DNA of 64,000 nt from Nematostella vectensis (GCF_932526225.1 NC_064046.1:9325719-9389718); one strand, 5' to 3'. Positions 1 through 12,225 are shown, counted from the first letter of the stretch. A program made the numbers and translations. Notes: generated from the letters alone by a model not told the origin.

Positions 1-125
1 GGATTTTGAGAAAGTAGGGCCATTCATTGTTATTTTATGGAGTGCTTTATACTGAAAATATGGGGGAGGGGGTATGCGCACTCTGCCCAATCTTAGATCC
101 GCCCAATTTCATTCCCAATACTAAC

Positions 126-1584
126 CTGCTTCATCAGCCTTGATTCTTCTGACATTCTTTTGTGTCTTGTTTCCTGCTAATGTCTGTTTGTAGCTGGTCA
201 AGTCTACGCTAGCCTGTTTACCCATCATAGAAAAGGTAACACAAGTAACCCCATGCATGTGAGCAGCCTCCAGTAGGTGGACTGTTGCTTGGGAGTAGGT
301 AGACCATTTGTTTTTTCCCTCCATCCATTGCCAAACATCTAACAAATAAAGGTTTTGTCTAGTACATCACATTTGTTGTATACCTAAAAATGAAATGCCC
401 AAAATAAATAGCGGAGAAAAGGCCTTTAAAGTAAAAATACTGTATCTAGAATCTTTTGTTTCACATGTTAGATACTTCATCACTGGGACTTCTTTTTTCT
501 TAATGGTGCTTTCCAGCTTAACCTAGAAATTCACTACACAAGTATCTCTGAAATAACTAGCAGGGGGAGAAGGGAGGAGGGGTTAAAATGTTGTAATTCA
601 GCTACAGATGATGAAATAGTGTCCCCAAATACAATGGGTTCTAGCAATGGATGTTATTTGGATAAAGATGGGGTTTTATCTGGATAATTTAAATTTGAAC
701 AAATGGAGGTAACACAATTTGTCTCCATTGCAGTAGCTAATGACCAGGTGCACAGCATGTTTGTGATGTAAAGTTCCAGTTTGGACACTTTTTTTTGTCA
801 GTACTGATTGCATGTTACCCTCGAAATATTAGTAATCTAATTAAGACCTATAATTTTGGTCAGCTACCAATTGACTCTATGCTATTTATTGTGGAACATT
901 ATTGTAATTGACTGTGAAAAAATATACCACACAATCAAAATGATGAGCGTTACTCTAGAAAGGTTAAGTAAAGTAAGAATAATGACCTTGAAGTTCTCAA
1001 GTACACTATGGTTTTTGATTTTTTGTGAACTGTCACCAACAATTTCCGATAGCCTTTCCCTCTGGTCCCCATCATTCAAAATCTTTGTTAGCATTTTAAT
1101 TAGCCATCAATACAATTATTCCCAATGATGCCAACTCACAGTAATTACCTTTGTTTAAATTAAAAAGGCCAGAAAGCGGTTTAGCGGTTGGAATTTGTTG
1201 AACAGTATAATAAAAATCACAGCATATAAGAATCAGGCCATTACATTTCCATATATTTCCCTTACATTCCAGATGGTTCCACCCTGACGGCATGCACCGG
1301 ACTCTCTTCTCCCAGCCAGACATGGCATTTCTCTGTACCATGCGGTCAAACATAACCACAAGTGTTGCATCCTTGTTCTTTATCTCCACACATGTCTTTC
1401 TTTCCTTAAATGCCTCAGAGATGGCTTTACTTTGTTCCCCAGTGTACTGGCTCCATTTGTCTTTTGCTCCCTCGTGCTCCCACTTGCAAGCTATGTTAAC
1501 CACCGCTCCCACCCCATTGGCTGACGTGCTGCCATTGGTTTCTGTTTTGATTTTCTTTCTGGGGGAAGGTGCCACATCTGACAT
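126..1584 (-). CDS. WWE-domain protein, N-terminal part (gene continues left of the window)
   Basis: Two exons are visible on the minus strand: 1266-1584, starting at ATG 1584, and 126-338; the intron is 339-1265. The first exon ends at a GTAAGG donor and the second follows a TTGTTAG acceptor; joining them keeps the frame (..LEY-VWQW..). Exon 2 ends at a GTTAGT donor, so the gene continues past position 1. The protein starts with a basic PRKKIK stretch (about residues 8-13), a possible nuclear localisation signal. Two WWE-type modules follow, one in each exon: W/WE near the start, a KW-S-Y signature (KDKWSQY, NKWSTY), and VRR near the end of the second. WWE domains bind ADP-ribose-type ligands and occur in PARPs and in Deltex and RNF146 ubiquitin ligases. 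The part that would decide between a PARP and a Deltex-like ligase lies outside the window. An in-frame TTG at 1608 is upstream, but the ATG at 1584 is the better start. Confidence 0.72.
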
Positions 1585-1608
1585 GGCGGCAGCTGATGTG
1601 TAGAACAA

Positions 1609-3229
1609 TTTGGCAAGAAAATGAATGAGTATTCTACTTCTAATTTAAGGAGATTTGATGACTAAGACTTGAGACTTAGGGAGAAAAGTGTGTATACAGA
1701 CGATTGATCACTCCCACAACAAGGTTTCAATAAGAGAGGGAGGGGGGGCAGGGGGTGCACAGATGTTTTATGCCCCCTGATATCTACATGAAATCTTTTA
1801 TTTTATCATATATTGTGCACATTACATGATTCGTGAATTTCGGGACACGTTGTATAGTGAGAAGGTTTAAGTTTAAGGGGGAACAAATCAAGTTGTGTTA
1901 TAAGGTTATGTCTGGAAGTTGACATTTCTTCATCATTTCGAATTTTAGCTATTTTTGCTTTAATTTTCCTCCATAAGTATATTTGAACTAGAGGGACAAC
2001 TTATATTATAATCGTTTACTTTTGGTGACAAAGGAGGAACAGATCAGGTCAAAAATTGTTATTCTGAACTGTTTGTGGATTGCTCTCATTTAGTTAAAAA
2101 TTTATATATTGAAATCAATTGATAATCTTATTTAATTGAAATTGATTCGGAGGATCAATAATAACCGTGATTTGCATGACCCTTCCAAATTAGTCATATC
2201 AACTACACAGGCCTGTAGCTATCAGAACAGCATGGGGCAGCAGGAATTTACAAAAGACATAAAAAAAGTGTTTGTCCCCGAAATAAAAAAAACAAAAAAA
2301 CATCTGCAGCCTATCCCCCTGAACAAAGTTTTCTATGGCCTTGTCACACAGATGGAAATCCATCTCAATAATAATTATTATCAATTGACTTTTTTTTTAC
2401 TATAGATTATTATTAAATTTAGCTAATTGTATCGATTGGGATTGATTAATATCAATTTTATCGATAAAACTAGACAGGCTGTGCTTATATTATGATCAGT
2501 TTATCAGTCAATGTAATTAAATCACCCCCCCCCCCCCCCCCCCCCGAGATCTACATTGACCGGTGCATCGCAAAAGCTTATAACAAAAGGGATCAAAGAA
2601 TTAACTTTAATTCACAGATAAAAAAATAAAAATATATATTTTATTCCCTCGCATGTTCTTAGTGTCTTTTCATTCAATCAGCGTTCAAATGAATGAGAAA
2701 ATTTTTCAAACAAGCAACCATAAAATAACCTTCAAATTTCGCTGTTTCTACTTGACGATCCATACCTTGTTTCTTTCGGCTCCTTGTAGAAGACATGGAC
2801 ACAGAGATCTAAATGGGTGCTTGGGGAGAAACAATCGGGAAACCGGGTAAACAAGGAACCGGTAGCGAAGGGCTATGTTGTTTATCGGAAGTTTGAGCAA
2901 GTCTGACCGATCGATGTTTGGCGGGAGAATTGGTCTTCTTAGTCCTCAGGCTCCTGATCGTTTAAAACAACAGGGACCCCAAGTCAGCGGAAGTAAAACC
3001 TAGTGAGCTGAAAATAAGTACCTGAAATCTCCTTGAATAAAAAACGTTAACTATCTATTTTTTAATCAATTTTTTCTGTTGTTAGAAAAAAACAATCTGC
3101 TCTATTAGCTTTACAGATTTTTATACCGTACCTTATGGGCTACCTGTGCTTGACCGTGAATCGTCCTGGAAGCCATGTATTTCGTTTTATTTTATTTTGC
3201 GAGAGATGTATACAAAGAAGTTGAGAAAA
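1609..3229. other. Intergenic, AT-rich, no gene recognised
   Basis: I see no convincing coding sequence on either strand. Short open frames at 2136-2405 and 2653-2850 have no recognisable domain and low-complexity composition. The stretch holds G-rich patches near 1737-1755 and a homopolymer run of 21 C at 2525-2545. The first bases upstream of 1584 presumably include the promoter of the WWE gene, but no clear TATA box is seen. Confidence 0.5.
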
Positions 3230-5090
3230 CCCACTGAAAAAATCTTTTTATCTGAGCATCACTTGAAAAGCTTTATGGTTTTCGAGCCACTAGTCATCTA
3301 TGTGATGTTAGCATCGACGTGAATGGACGTATATCCCCAGTGCATCGTGCGGTACTAGCTGCAAATGAGGGGGTTTTCGGAGGTTTGTTCGAATCTAACA
3401 TGAAAGAGAACAACCAAGATGTCATCAACTTGGATGCAATCGATCCCGGTATATTTGAAGAAGTTATTGGCTTCATCTACACTGGGAATATTGTGCTAAC
3501 TCAAGAAAATGCCTTGTCGATACTAAAAGCAGTAGATAAATTTTTACTGCTTTCGGACGATCTGAAATATATAGAATAGATGAATCCCTGGCCGACTTTG
3601 CAGAAGAAATGTCAGAAAACTTCTTCATAAGCTATGAAACTGCAGAGACATACCAATCCCCTTTGTTTAAGAAAGCTTTGCTGTCTTTGATCTGCAAGAA
3701 TTTTGCAACTTTGATAGAGTTGGATGAGTTTTTATCTCTTAGCCCTCAGGGGTTAGAGGACGTGATCGCAAATGATGACCTCATCATCAAAAGCGAAGAA
3801 GAGGTCTACCATGCACTTATCAAATGGGTGAAGTTCAAGCAATATGGAAGGGCGTTTCTGTTTCCCAAGCTGTTCTCTTTAATTAATACGATTGTGTTCA
3901 TTAACAAAAGAGTTTCTTCAAAGTACAGTTATGGGTGAACAACTAGTGTCTTAAAACCCACAGTGTCAAGACCGTGTGGTCATAGCATTAGGATTAGAAT
4001 ACCAGCCTACCTCAACAAGCGATCAACCTCCTGGACACACATATTAGTGCTGTACTTGCACTACCGTGGAATGGATGATAAAAGAAGCTCTACCTAGACC
4101 CCCTTGTTTTTTTATACCACATAACATGGAGTGGCAAAGTGTGGGCCACAAGTATTTGAAATGCTATCACAATTTTATATACTATAACAGGTCAATTCCT
4201 TTTGTGGCCCATGATCAGGAAATGAGTTGCTACATTTATATCGCTATGATCTGGATGCAGACAAATGGTCATTCTATGCTGTCTCTCAAGGTGTTGCCAA
4301 TGTTACACAGGCTGGTTATGCTTGCTTGAACAACATGTTGTATATTATTGGTGGTTCAAGACTCATTGGGCCTGGTGCTTATCCCACCCAAGTTTATGTT
4401 TGTGATGTCACCTCTGTGTTCAATAATGGCCCAACAACAACCCTAGCTGTTCGCATTGTGGATCAAGGTTAACTGTTGATGCTGCAATGCTTGACGCAAG
4501 TATTCAGGAAGTCACATCGCTTACAGAGGCCAAGTGTTATCCTCAAGTTGTATATAATGAAAAGTATATCTATGTTGTTTGGGGTAAAGTTAAAAGTGTT
4601 GCTAGTGAAGAACAAGTAAATTTGAGATCGGTAGAGAGATATGACCCAGTACTGAACACATGGGAACATCTGGCCCCTATGCTCGTACCAGCCATTGGCG
4701 AGAATTGCTGTTGTTTGTCAAATGGTAAGATCTACACTGCTGCTTTCCCAGAGGATGGTTAGATCCTTTTCAAGTGTATGATATAAGCACCAACATGTGG
4801 TCTCTTGTGCCACAAATATTATGTGCCATAAATGGACAAATATTATGTTGAATTTCAAGTTAATTCTATGACAGTTCTACATGAGAAAGTGATTGTCATT
4901 GGTGGCTATCTTGAGCCATCCCGGGCTATGTATAATGGAGGCAAGGATGAACAGAATGGACTGTGCACTAAGAAGGTTTGACTTCAGGAATGGTCACAAG
5001 AAAGCTTTACTGGTGCCCGCTTTGAAATGTAATTTCTGCTCAAAACTTTCCCAATTAGACAGGGACAATATTTTAAGTACTTTTTGATCT
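3230..5090 (+). pseudogene. Kelch-like (BTB-BACK-Kelch) relic, intronless and frameshifted
   Basis: Fragments of one KLHL-type protein lie in order but in shifting frames. From about 3260 a BTB domain reads SHLCDVSIDVNG...VHRAVLAA and continues to a stop near 3579. A BACK domain follows in another frame, about 3580-3870 (SPLFKKALLSLICKNF, EEEVYHALIKWVKF). Kelch repeats appear at about 4227-4472 (LYRYDLDADKWSF, LYIIGGS), 4487-4762 (VERYDPVLNTWEHL) and 4770-4960 (VYDISTNMWSLVP, then VIVIGGYLEP). Family members are Cullin-3 substrate adaptors of about 550-650 residues, and the fragments together span about that length. No introns separate the pieces, but stops and frame changes do, and no start codon lies in the BTB frame because TGA sits just upstream. 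This fits a decayed gene or retrocopy. A few compensating sequencing errors are a less likely explanation. Confidence 0.72.
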
Positions 5091-5711
5091 GCAGATACCA
5101 AGACTAAAGGCAAGAATCTCAACCCCCAGTTGTACCCAGAATTTTCCATTGCTAAAAATGGGCTGATCACAAAAAGGTTTACAAATTTTAAATTATATTC
5201 AGGCAGATTAGAAATCATGTCCTTTTTTATCTTAAAGAATTGTAAGAGTGTTTATTGTTACAAGGGTGATTTCAAGCATCAGAATTTTATCTTATGTGTG
5301 GTGAATTGGAATATACAGTATATCCATACTTTTGCTGCTCAAAGTTTCACTGGTGTAAGCTCCAAAGCATGTGTTTTATGACTGAAATTAGATTTTCCTA
5401 ACAATAAGAAAGCATGAAAAAGTTAATCAATGGCAGAAACATCTGGGGATTAGAGTGAAGTCTGAACTTAAGCCTTTAGGATTGAAATCGGGTTTTTGCA
5501 AAACCCGAATATTTCTGAAAATATTTGATGCAGGGGTGTAAAATAAGTGTACAAACATGAATGGATGCAATAAAGAGTAAGACATATGTATTTGGAAGGA
5601 ATTTTATTGAGAACTTCGTGACCTAATTGATATTCATAAACAAAGTCCAAAGCACATGCTAAATAAACAATGCGCTGATTTGAGTGGGCTCCCTGTGATT
5701 TGACTGGATGA
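5091..5711. other. Spacer with no gene seen
   Basis: AT-rich sequence between the Kelch relic and the duplicated block. Only short open frames without family features are present, at 5130-5381 and 5468-5719. I see no RNA gene or element ends. Confidence 0.45.
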
Positions 5712-5794
5712 AAACACAAGGACTTTGATATAAAACATGCTTAGGGTTTTCCCAGTTTAATTTGATTTTCATATTTTCAAATGGAATAAATGAG

Positions 5795-6430
5795 GAGCTA
5801 GTAATCTGTGCTTTTAATCTGTGGTAGCAATCTGTGCTAGTAATCTGTGCTTGCAATCTGTGCTAGTAATCCGAGCTAGCAATCTGTGCTAGCAATCTGT
5901 GCTAGTATTTAGAGCTAGCAATCTGTGCTAGTAATCTGTGCTAATAATCTGTGCTAGTAATCTGTGCTAGCAATCTGCTAGTAATCTGTGCTAGTAATCG
6001 GAGCTAGCAATCTGTGCTAGTAATCAGAGCTAGCAATCTGTGCTAGTGATCTGTGCTAGCAATCTGTGCTAGTAATTAGAGCTAGCAATCTGTGCTAGTA
6101 ATCTGTGCTAATAATCTGTGCTAGTAATCTGTGCTAGCAATCTGCTAGTAATCTGTGCTAGTAATCCGAGCTAGCAATCTGCTAGTAATCAGTGCTTTTT
6201 ATCTGTGCTTTAGTAATCTGTGTTAGTAATCTGTGCTAGTAATCTGTGTAAGTAATCTGTGTAGTAATCTGTGAAAGTTATCTCTGAAAGTAATATGTGC
6301 TAGTAATCGAAGCTAGCAACATGTGCTAGGAATCAGTGCTTTTAATCTGCGCTAGCAATCTGCTAGTAATCTGTGCGAGTAATCTGAGCTAGCAATCTGT
6401 GCTAGCAATCTGTGCTAGTAATCTGTGCAA
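5795..6430. repeat. 13-bp minisatellite, copy 1
   Basis: About 48 imperfect copies of AATCTGTGCTAGT or its AGC-ending variant, with internal variants such as AATCAGAGCTAGC. A short higher-order pattern alternates CTAGT and CTAGC endings. It opens duplicated block copy 1. Confidence 0.9.
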
Positions 6431-7497
6431 AGGTGGGCAAACCAATATGTGGCTTGCGCTAACAGATCTCATGACTTTTTGGGTGGCACACTAGCGCGCT
6501 CACGCAAAATAACAACACAAATCGACTTATTTGTTTGTTGTCAGAAAGGGCTTATTTTCATTTAATTTTTTGTCGTTCTCTGGGGTGACGGGAGCAGTCA
6601 TTTCTGTGGTTATTTTGGCTTGGATTTTGGATTTGCTACTGAAACAGTCACGTGATCAGTGCAAGTCGGGAACTGTACTAGAAGGGTAAGACTTATTATC
6701 AAATTGATCAAATCGTTTGCTATACATATTAGTATAGTATAACAATTGATTTAAAAATATAGACAGGGTTTTCTAGTTTTATTTCTATTAAAATGAACGC
6801 CCTATTATAAGATATATTCCATTCCTTCATTTTTTAAAAATTTCGTTGTCTTTTTCAACCTCGGTTAAATAGATTTTTAAATTCATGTTTGTTAATATAG
6901 ATATACCAAATTTAATCCTCACCCAAAAACTCTCCATTCTAACAAAAAAACGCCACTCTTGAGGGCATTCTCGCATTGAATTATTAACTATCTCTAACCT
7001 TTTGTATAAGACTAATTAATTGATAACGAATTGGATACGGGTTTTCAAGTAATTTTAGTCCTTATACTCATATATAGTCACACGATGATTTTAGATCGAC
7101 CGTGCTGTAGCAGGGGGAAGGGGGGGAGGGGGGTACGTGCCCCCAAAACGCTTTTTTCGAACGTTAATAAGGAAATGACCAGTAGGGAAGTGGCTTTGCC
7201 AACAATGTGTTTCTGTATCGTGCCCCCCCCCTCGCATCCACATAGTTCGAGGTCTGCTACAGCTCTGACTGGCTACGACAGAAAAAGCGCTTTTCTTTGG
7301 CCGTAACGAACTTCTTTTGTCAAATGCGTTCATGGTTAACAATATAATAATTATTATTATAGACTTTGTAACCGGTCAAGAACCCCCAAAACCCGTTTGG
7401 AAAAACAAATCCGAACACAAGGACTTTGATATGAAACATGCTTAGGGTTTTCCCAGTTTAATTTGATTTTCATATTTTCAAATGGAATAAACGAGGA

Positions 7498-8041
7498 GCT
7501 AGTAATCTGTGCTTTTAATCTGTGCTAGCAATCTGTGCTAGTAATCTGTGCTAGCAATCTGTGCTAGTAATCTGTGCTAGTACTCTGAGCTAGTAATATG
7601 TGCAAGTAATCTGTGCTAGCAATCTGTGCTAGTAATCAGAGCTAGCAATCTGTGCTAGTGATCTGTGCTAGTAATTAGAGCTAGCAATCTGTGCTAGTAA
7701 TCTGTGCTAATAATCTGTGCTAGTAATCTGTGCTAGCAATCTGCTAGCAATCTGTGCTAGTGATCTGTGCTAGCAATCTGTGCTAGTAATTAGAGCTAGC
7801 AATCTGTGCTAGTAATCTGTGCTAGTAATCTGTGTTAGTAATCTGTGCTAGTAATCTGTGCAAGTAATCTGTGTAGTAATCTGTGCAAGTTATCTCTGAA
7901 AGTAATATGTGCTAGTAATCGAAGCTAGCAACATGTGCTAGGAATCAGTGCTTTTAATCTGTGCTAGCAATCTGCAAGTAATATGTGCGAGTAATCTGAG
8001 CTAGCAATCTGTGCTAGCAATCTGTGCTAGTAATCTGTGCA
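7498..8041. repeat. 13-bp minisatellite, copy 2
   Basis: Same unit and variants as the array at 5795-6430, at the matching place in duplicated block copy 2, but about 90 bp shorter. The two arrays share end variants such as TAATCGAAGCTAGCAACATG. Confidence 0.9.
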
Positions 8042-9342
8042 AAGGTGGGCAAACCAATATGTGGCTTGCGCTAACAGATCTCATGACTTTTTGGGTGGCA
8101 CACTAGCGCGCTCACGCAAAATAACAACACAAATCGACATATTTGTTTGTTGTCAGAAAGGGCTTATTTTCATTTAATTTTTTGTCGTTCTCTGGGGTGA
8201 CGGGAGCAGTCATTTCTGTGGTTATTTCGGCTTGGATTTTGGATTTGCTACTGAAACAGTCACGTGATCAGTGCAAGTCGGGAACTGTACTAGAAGGGTA
8301 AGACTTATTATCAAATTGATCAAATCGTTTGCTATACATATTAGTATAGTATAACAATTGATTTAAAAATATAGACAGGGTTTTCTAGTTTTATTTCTAT
8401 TAAAATGAACGCCCTATTATAAGATATATTCCATTCCTTCATTTTTTAAAAATTTCGTTGTCTTTTTCAACCTCGGTTAAATAGATTTTTAAATTCATGT
8501 TTGTTAATATAGATATACCAAATTTAATCCTCACCCAAAAACTCTCCATTCTAACAAAAAAACGCCACTCTTGAGGGCATTCTCGCATTGAATTATTAAC
8601 TATCTCTAACCTTTTGTATAAGACTAATTAATTGATAACGAATTGGATACGGGTTTTCAAGTAATTTTAGTCCTTATACTCATATATAGTCACACGATGA
8701 TTTTAGATCGACCGTGCTGTAGCAGGGGGAAGGGGGGGAGGGGGGTACGTGCCCCCAAAACGCTTTTTTCGAACGTTAATAAGGAAATGACCAGTAGGGA
8801 AGTGGCTTTGCCAACAATGTGTTTCTGTATCGTGCCCCCCCCCCCCCCCCTCGCATCCACATAGTTCGAGGTCTGCTACAGCTCTGACTGGCTACGACAG
8901 AAAAAGCGCTTTTCTTTGGCCGTAACGAATTTTCTTTTGTCGAGTGCGTTCATGGATAACAATATAATAATTTTTATTATAGACTTTGTAACCGGTCAAG
9001 AACCCCCAAAACCCGTTTGGAAAAACAAATCCAAAAATTCGAGAGAAATTCGGTGGTTGGGTGGTTGGGTGGGCCAGTCAAGGGGTAACTCGGATACAAA
9101 GAAAATTGTTGATCTACATTTTCGCACCACAAGTCCACGTTGCCAGTGGTTACAGCGCACCCTCTAGTATTCAACGTTCGCCTGAGGAAGATGGTGGTTA
9201 AGAGTGGGTCTCCGGTGTTTATGATATTTGCTGTGCTATTTTGTCATCTTGTGTTTTGTAACCCGGACCCAAAGTTCTCTAAGATTATCGCCGAGCCGTA
9301 TAGAAAATCAGCTTCTGCCTTCATCGTGTTTTAGAGTAGTGG

Positions 9343-11440
9343 CAGTTATCGATCTTGGCCAGCTCGTTAAGGTCTCTTTGTCGAAGTTTGAATTTCGGAA
9401 AACACGTCTGAGACAAAAATTATGTGACATATTTGCTGAAAGAAGCCAAATCTGCTTTTTTGACTGACTTTGTCAGTCAGAATTCTGATAATCAAGGCAA
9501 GTTATTTCGTGCTGTGAAAGATCTTTTAGTGGAAAAGAACTCACTATGCTTCTTGGACTATGCGGATAAATCAGCATTGGCAAATGACATAGGAAAGTAT
9601 TTTGTGGAAAAAATCAACCGACTGCGTGATGAGCTTGACATGGGTTGTAATGCCTCGGAGAATGTACAGAGTGGTGATCTGGTGAATGACTGTACTGTTG
9701 AAACGGTCTCTCTAGTCCCTCGAATGGAAGCTTTCAAGTTGTTGACTGAGGAAGATGTACGCATGCTCATTAAGAATTCGAAATGTACTTCTTGTTGCCT
9801 CGATCCCATACCTACGCACTTGTTGAAATCCTGTAGTGAGCCACTTGTTTCCGTGATCACCAAGCTAATCAATAACTCGTTAGAATCAGGAATTTTTCCT
9901 GACTGCTGGAAAGAGGCTATTGTCGTACCACTGTTAAAGAAACAGGGATTGAAATCTATCTTCAAGAACTTGCGTCCTGTGAGCAATTTAGCTTATGTTT
10001 CCAAGCTCATTGAGCGTGCAGTTTTCAATCAGACGGATAATTACCTTATTCAGTCAGCGCTTTATCCGCCATTACAGTCTGCATACCGCAAGCATCACAG
10101 TACGGAAACGGCGTTGGTCAAAGTTGCTAACGATATATTATTGAATTTGAACTCGCAGCGCGTTACATTACTTGTACTCTTAGATTTAAGTGCTGCATTT
10201 GATACAGTTGATCACTTAATTTTCTCCAACGTCTAGCTGCTAGCTTCGGCATCTGTGGGAAGTCTTTAGAGTGGTTTACGTCATATTTATCAGGGCGCAG
10301 CCAGCGTGTGTTGCTTGAGGGGGTGACGTCGGACAGCTTTGATCTGCGTTTTGGTGTCCCACAAGGCAGCCGTCTTGGCCCGCTTCTGTTTGTTCTTTAC
10401 ACCTCCAAGCTCTTTGTTTCGCTGATGACACACAACTTTATCTATCTTTTGATCCCAATAGTGAGACGGAGCTAGCGGATTCTTTGGATGCTATGGAACG
10501 ATGCATCAATAACTTACGTACTTGGATGTACCAGGACAAGTTAAAAATCAATGACGATAAAACTGAATTTCTTGTTATCGGATCAAAACAACAGCTGTTG
10601 AAAGTAGATAATTGATCAGTTCGTGTTGGCAATATAGATATTATGCCCGTTTCAGAAGTGCGCAATCTTGGTGCCTGGTTCGACTCACATTTTTCTATGC
10701 CGACCCATATTTCTAAGTCTTGTAGTTCAGCGTTTTTCTGGCTGCACAATATTAAGAGAATAAGCCAATTTTTGCCTAGGGATAAACTAGAAATGGTGTT
10801 ACATGCCTTTGCTACCAATAGAATAGATTATTGTAATGGACTCCTTTATGGACTACCAGAACGAGAAATGGGTAAATTGCAAAGGGTGCAGAATGCTGCA
10901 GCTAGGCTGCTCACGTCGTGCAAAAAGTACGATCAAATTACGCCTGTGCTAAGAAATCTTCATTGGTTGCCTGTAAGATATCGGGTTAAATTTAAAATCT
11001 TGTTAATCACTTTCAAAGCTCTTCAGGGGCTAGCTCCTCGTTACATAACTGATCTCATTAGAATTAAGAATAACGCGCGCTATTCACTGCGCTCAAATGA
11101 GGGCCTTTCTTTAACGCATCCCCCAGGAAAAATGATGAAGTCTTTCGGTGACAGATCGTTTAGTGTTGCTGCACCTACATTATGGAACTCTCTCCCTGCA
11201 CATCTTTGCACCATCAATTGCAATATCTTAAATTTTAAAACGCAACTTAAGACTCATCTTTTTAAATTAGCTTTTAACACTTGATATCACATAATCATCA
11301 ATATAAAATTTTTATTTTATTTTTATTATTTTATTTTTTTTATTCAATATTTTCCCTATGAATCTATTATTTCATATTATTTTCGATTATAATTGTAAAT
11401 TTTATTGTATATATTAGTTCAACAGTTATATTGTAATAAA
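9343..11440 (+). mobile_element. Non-LTR retrotransposon fragment (reverse transcriptase), 5'-truncated and broken
   Basis: Frame 9424-10236 carries the N-terminal half of a LINE-type reverse transcriptase: DPIPTHLLK, WKEAIVVPLLKK, LRPVSNLAYVSKLIER, QSAYRKHHSTETAL and LLDLSAAFDTVDH. A stop or frame change follows near 10236. The next region carries WFTSYLSGR, GVPQGS and then FADDTQLY (about 10415-10440) in shifting frames. Bases appear to be missing between LYTS and FADD, so the catalytic-centre region is damaged. An in-frame stop interrupts the frame near 10613. The C-terminal part (10643-11284) has RIDYCNGLLYG, LQRVQNAAARLL and LHWLPVRYR, typical of CR1/L2-like elements. No endonuclease domain is seen upstream, so this is a 5'-truncated dead copy. 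The AT-rich tail ends near 11440. Confidence 0.85.
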
Positions 11441-11501
11441 ATGCGCGAGTAACTTTCCCCACGGAGAAAAGAACGCCGAAATGGTTGTTTAAAGAGCTTA
11501 A

Positions 11502-11891
11502 AGCCGCATTGTCACCAGTTTACTTCAGGTCGATTACGTAAAAATCTCCGATGATTTTAAACGGAAGACGCGAAAAATATTTCAAAATATCGAAAGCAGT
11601 GTGTCTATTGGAAGTTTCTTTGAGGATGTGATTGATAATTTAGAACGGATGGCCTGATTCTAATAGATTCTCTTGTCTTGTAGGGAAGGGTCATTATTTA
11701 ACGGGGGGAGGGCTGCTATGTTTGCTGTATTTACACTATAATTTTAGTTTTTTTTGTTCTGGGGGAGGGCCTTAATTTTTTTTTGCGCCTTTTTTTTGGT
11801 GGGGGGAGGGTCACCATTTTTGTGCTTTAGATCAGGCGGGAGGGTCTCAATTTTTGAATACCTTCGTTAGTAAACTGGTGACAATGCGGCT
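11502..11891. mobile_element. MITE-like element flanked by TTAA
   Basis: The ends are a perfect inverted repeat of more than 20 bp starting AGCCGCATTGTCACCAG on the left and its reverse complement on the right. Both ends are flanked by TTAA (11498-11501 and 11892-11895), the target duplication used by piggyBac-type transposases. The 390-bp interior is non-coding with several GGGGGAGGG patches. A shorter relative sharing GTCACCAGTTTACTTC ends lies at 32265-32466. Confidence 0.75.
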
Positions 11892-11896
11892 TTAAG

Positions 11897-12094
11897 TACC
11901 CTGCTAGCAGAGCTTTTTCCTATTTGTTTCTATCAATTCACTTATCCGTGTCGCGAGTCTGTTCTAGAACGCGAAAGAACAGACTCGCGACACGACACGG
12001 ATAAGTGAATTGATAGAAACAAACAGACTCGCGACACGACACGGATAAGTGAATTGTTAGAAACAAACAGGAAGAAAGCTGTGCTAGCAGGGTA
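11897..12094. mobile_element. Foldback/hairpin element with a duplicated right arm
   Basis: The ends are TACCCTGCTAGCA and its inverse. The left arm (about 11897-11967) is complementary to the right arm. The right arm holds two direct copies of the block containing CGCGACACGACACGGATAAG (starting about 11978 and 12027). It begins within two bases of the TTAA flank of the preceding element. No coding sequence. Confidence 0.7.
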
Positions 12095-12225
12095 GGTTTA
12101 AGGCGAGCGCAGGGAAAATTGGATATGCAGGTGGGTGGGTGGAACCACCCCTATCCATTTTTGGGAGACATGTGCCCTGCGCCGTACTATAATATTTAGA
12201 ATATTTCTTTTTTTTTGCCAAGGAC

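Larger units (their letters stand above)
5712..9033. repeat. Direct tandem duplication of a ~1.7-kb segment
   Basis: Two head-to-tail copies are visible by eye. Copy 1 is about 5712-7412 and copy 2 about 7416-9032. Both begin with ACACAAGGACTTTGATAT and end with GGAAAAACAAATCC. Copy 2 is shorter mainly because its minisatellite has fewer units. Outside the minisatellite the copies are nearly identical, including a G-rich and then C-rich stretch (7111-7235 and 8722-8850) whose C-run differs in length. The shared open frame starting MDTGFQVILV (7031 and 8643) is not a recognised protein and is cut differently by the C-run. The near identity implies a recent duplication. Confidence 0.88.

Noticed and set aside
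7031-8864. Duplicate small protein beginning MDTGFQVILV
   Set aside because: It starts inside a non-coding duplicated block, differs between copies at a homopolymer run, and has no domain, conserved end or splice context.
9424-11284. Working reverse transcriptase gene
   Set aside because: Frame changes, an internal stop and missing bases near the catalytic motif, with no endonuclease domain.
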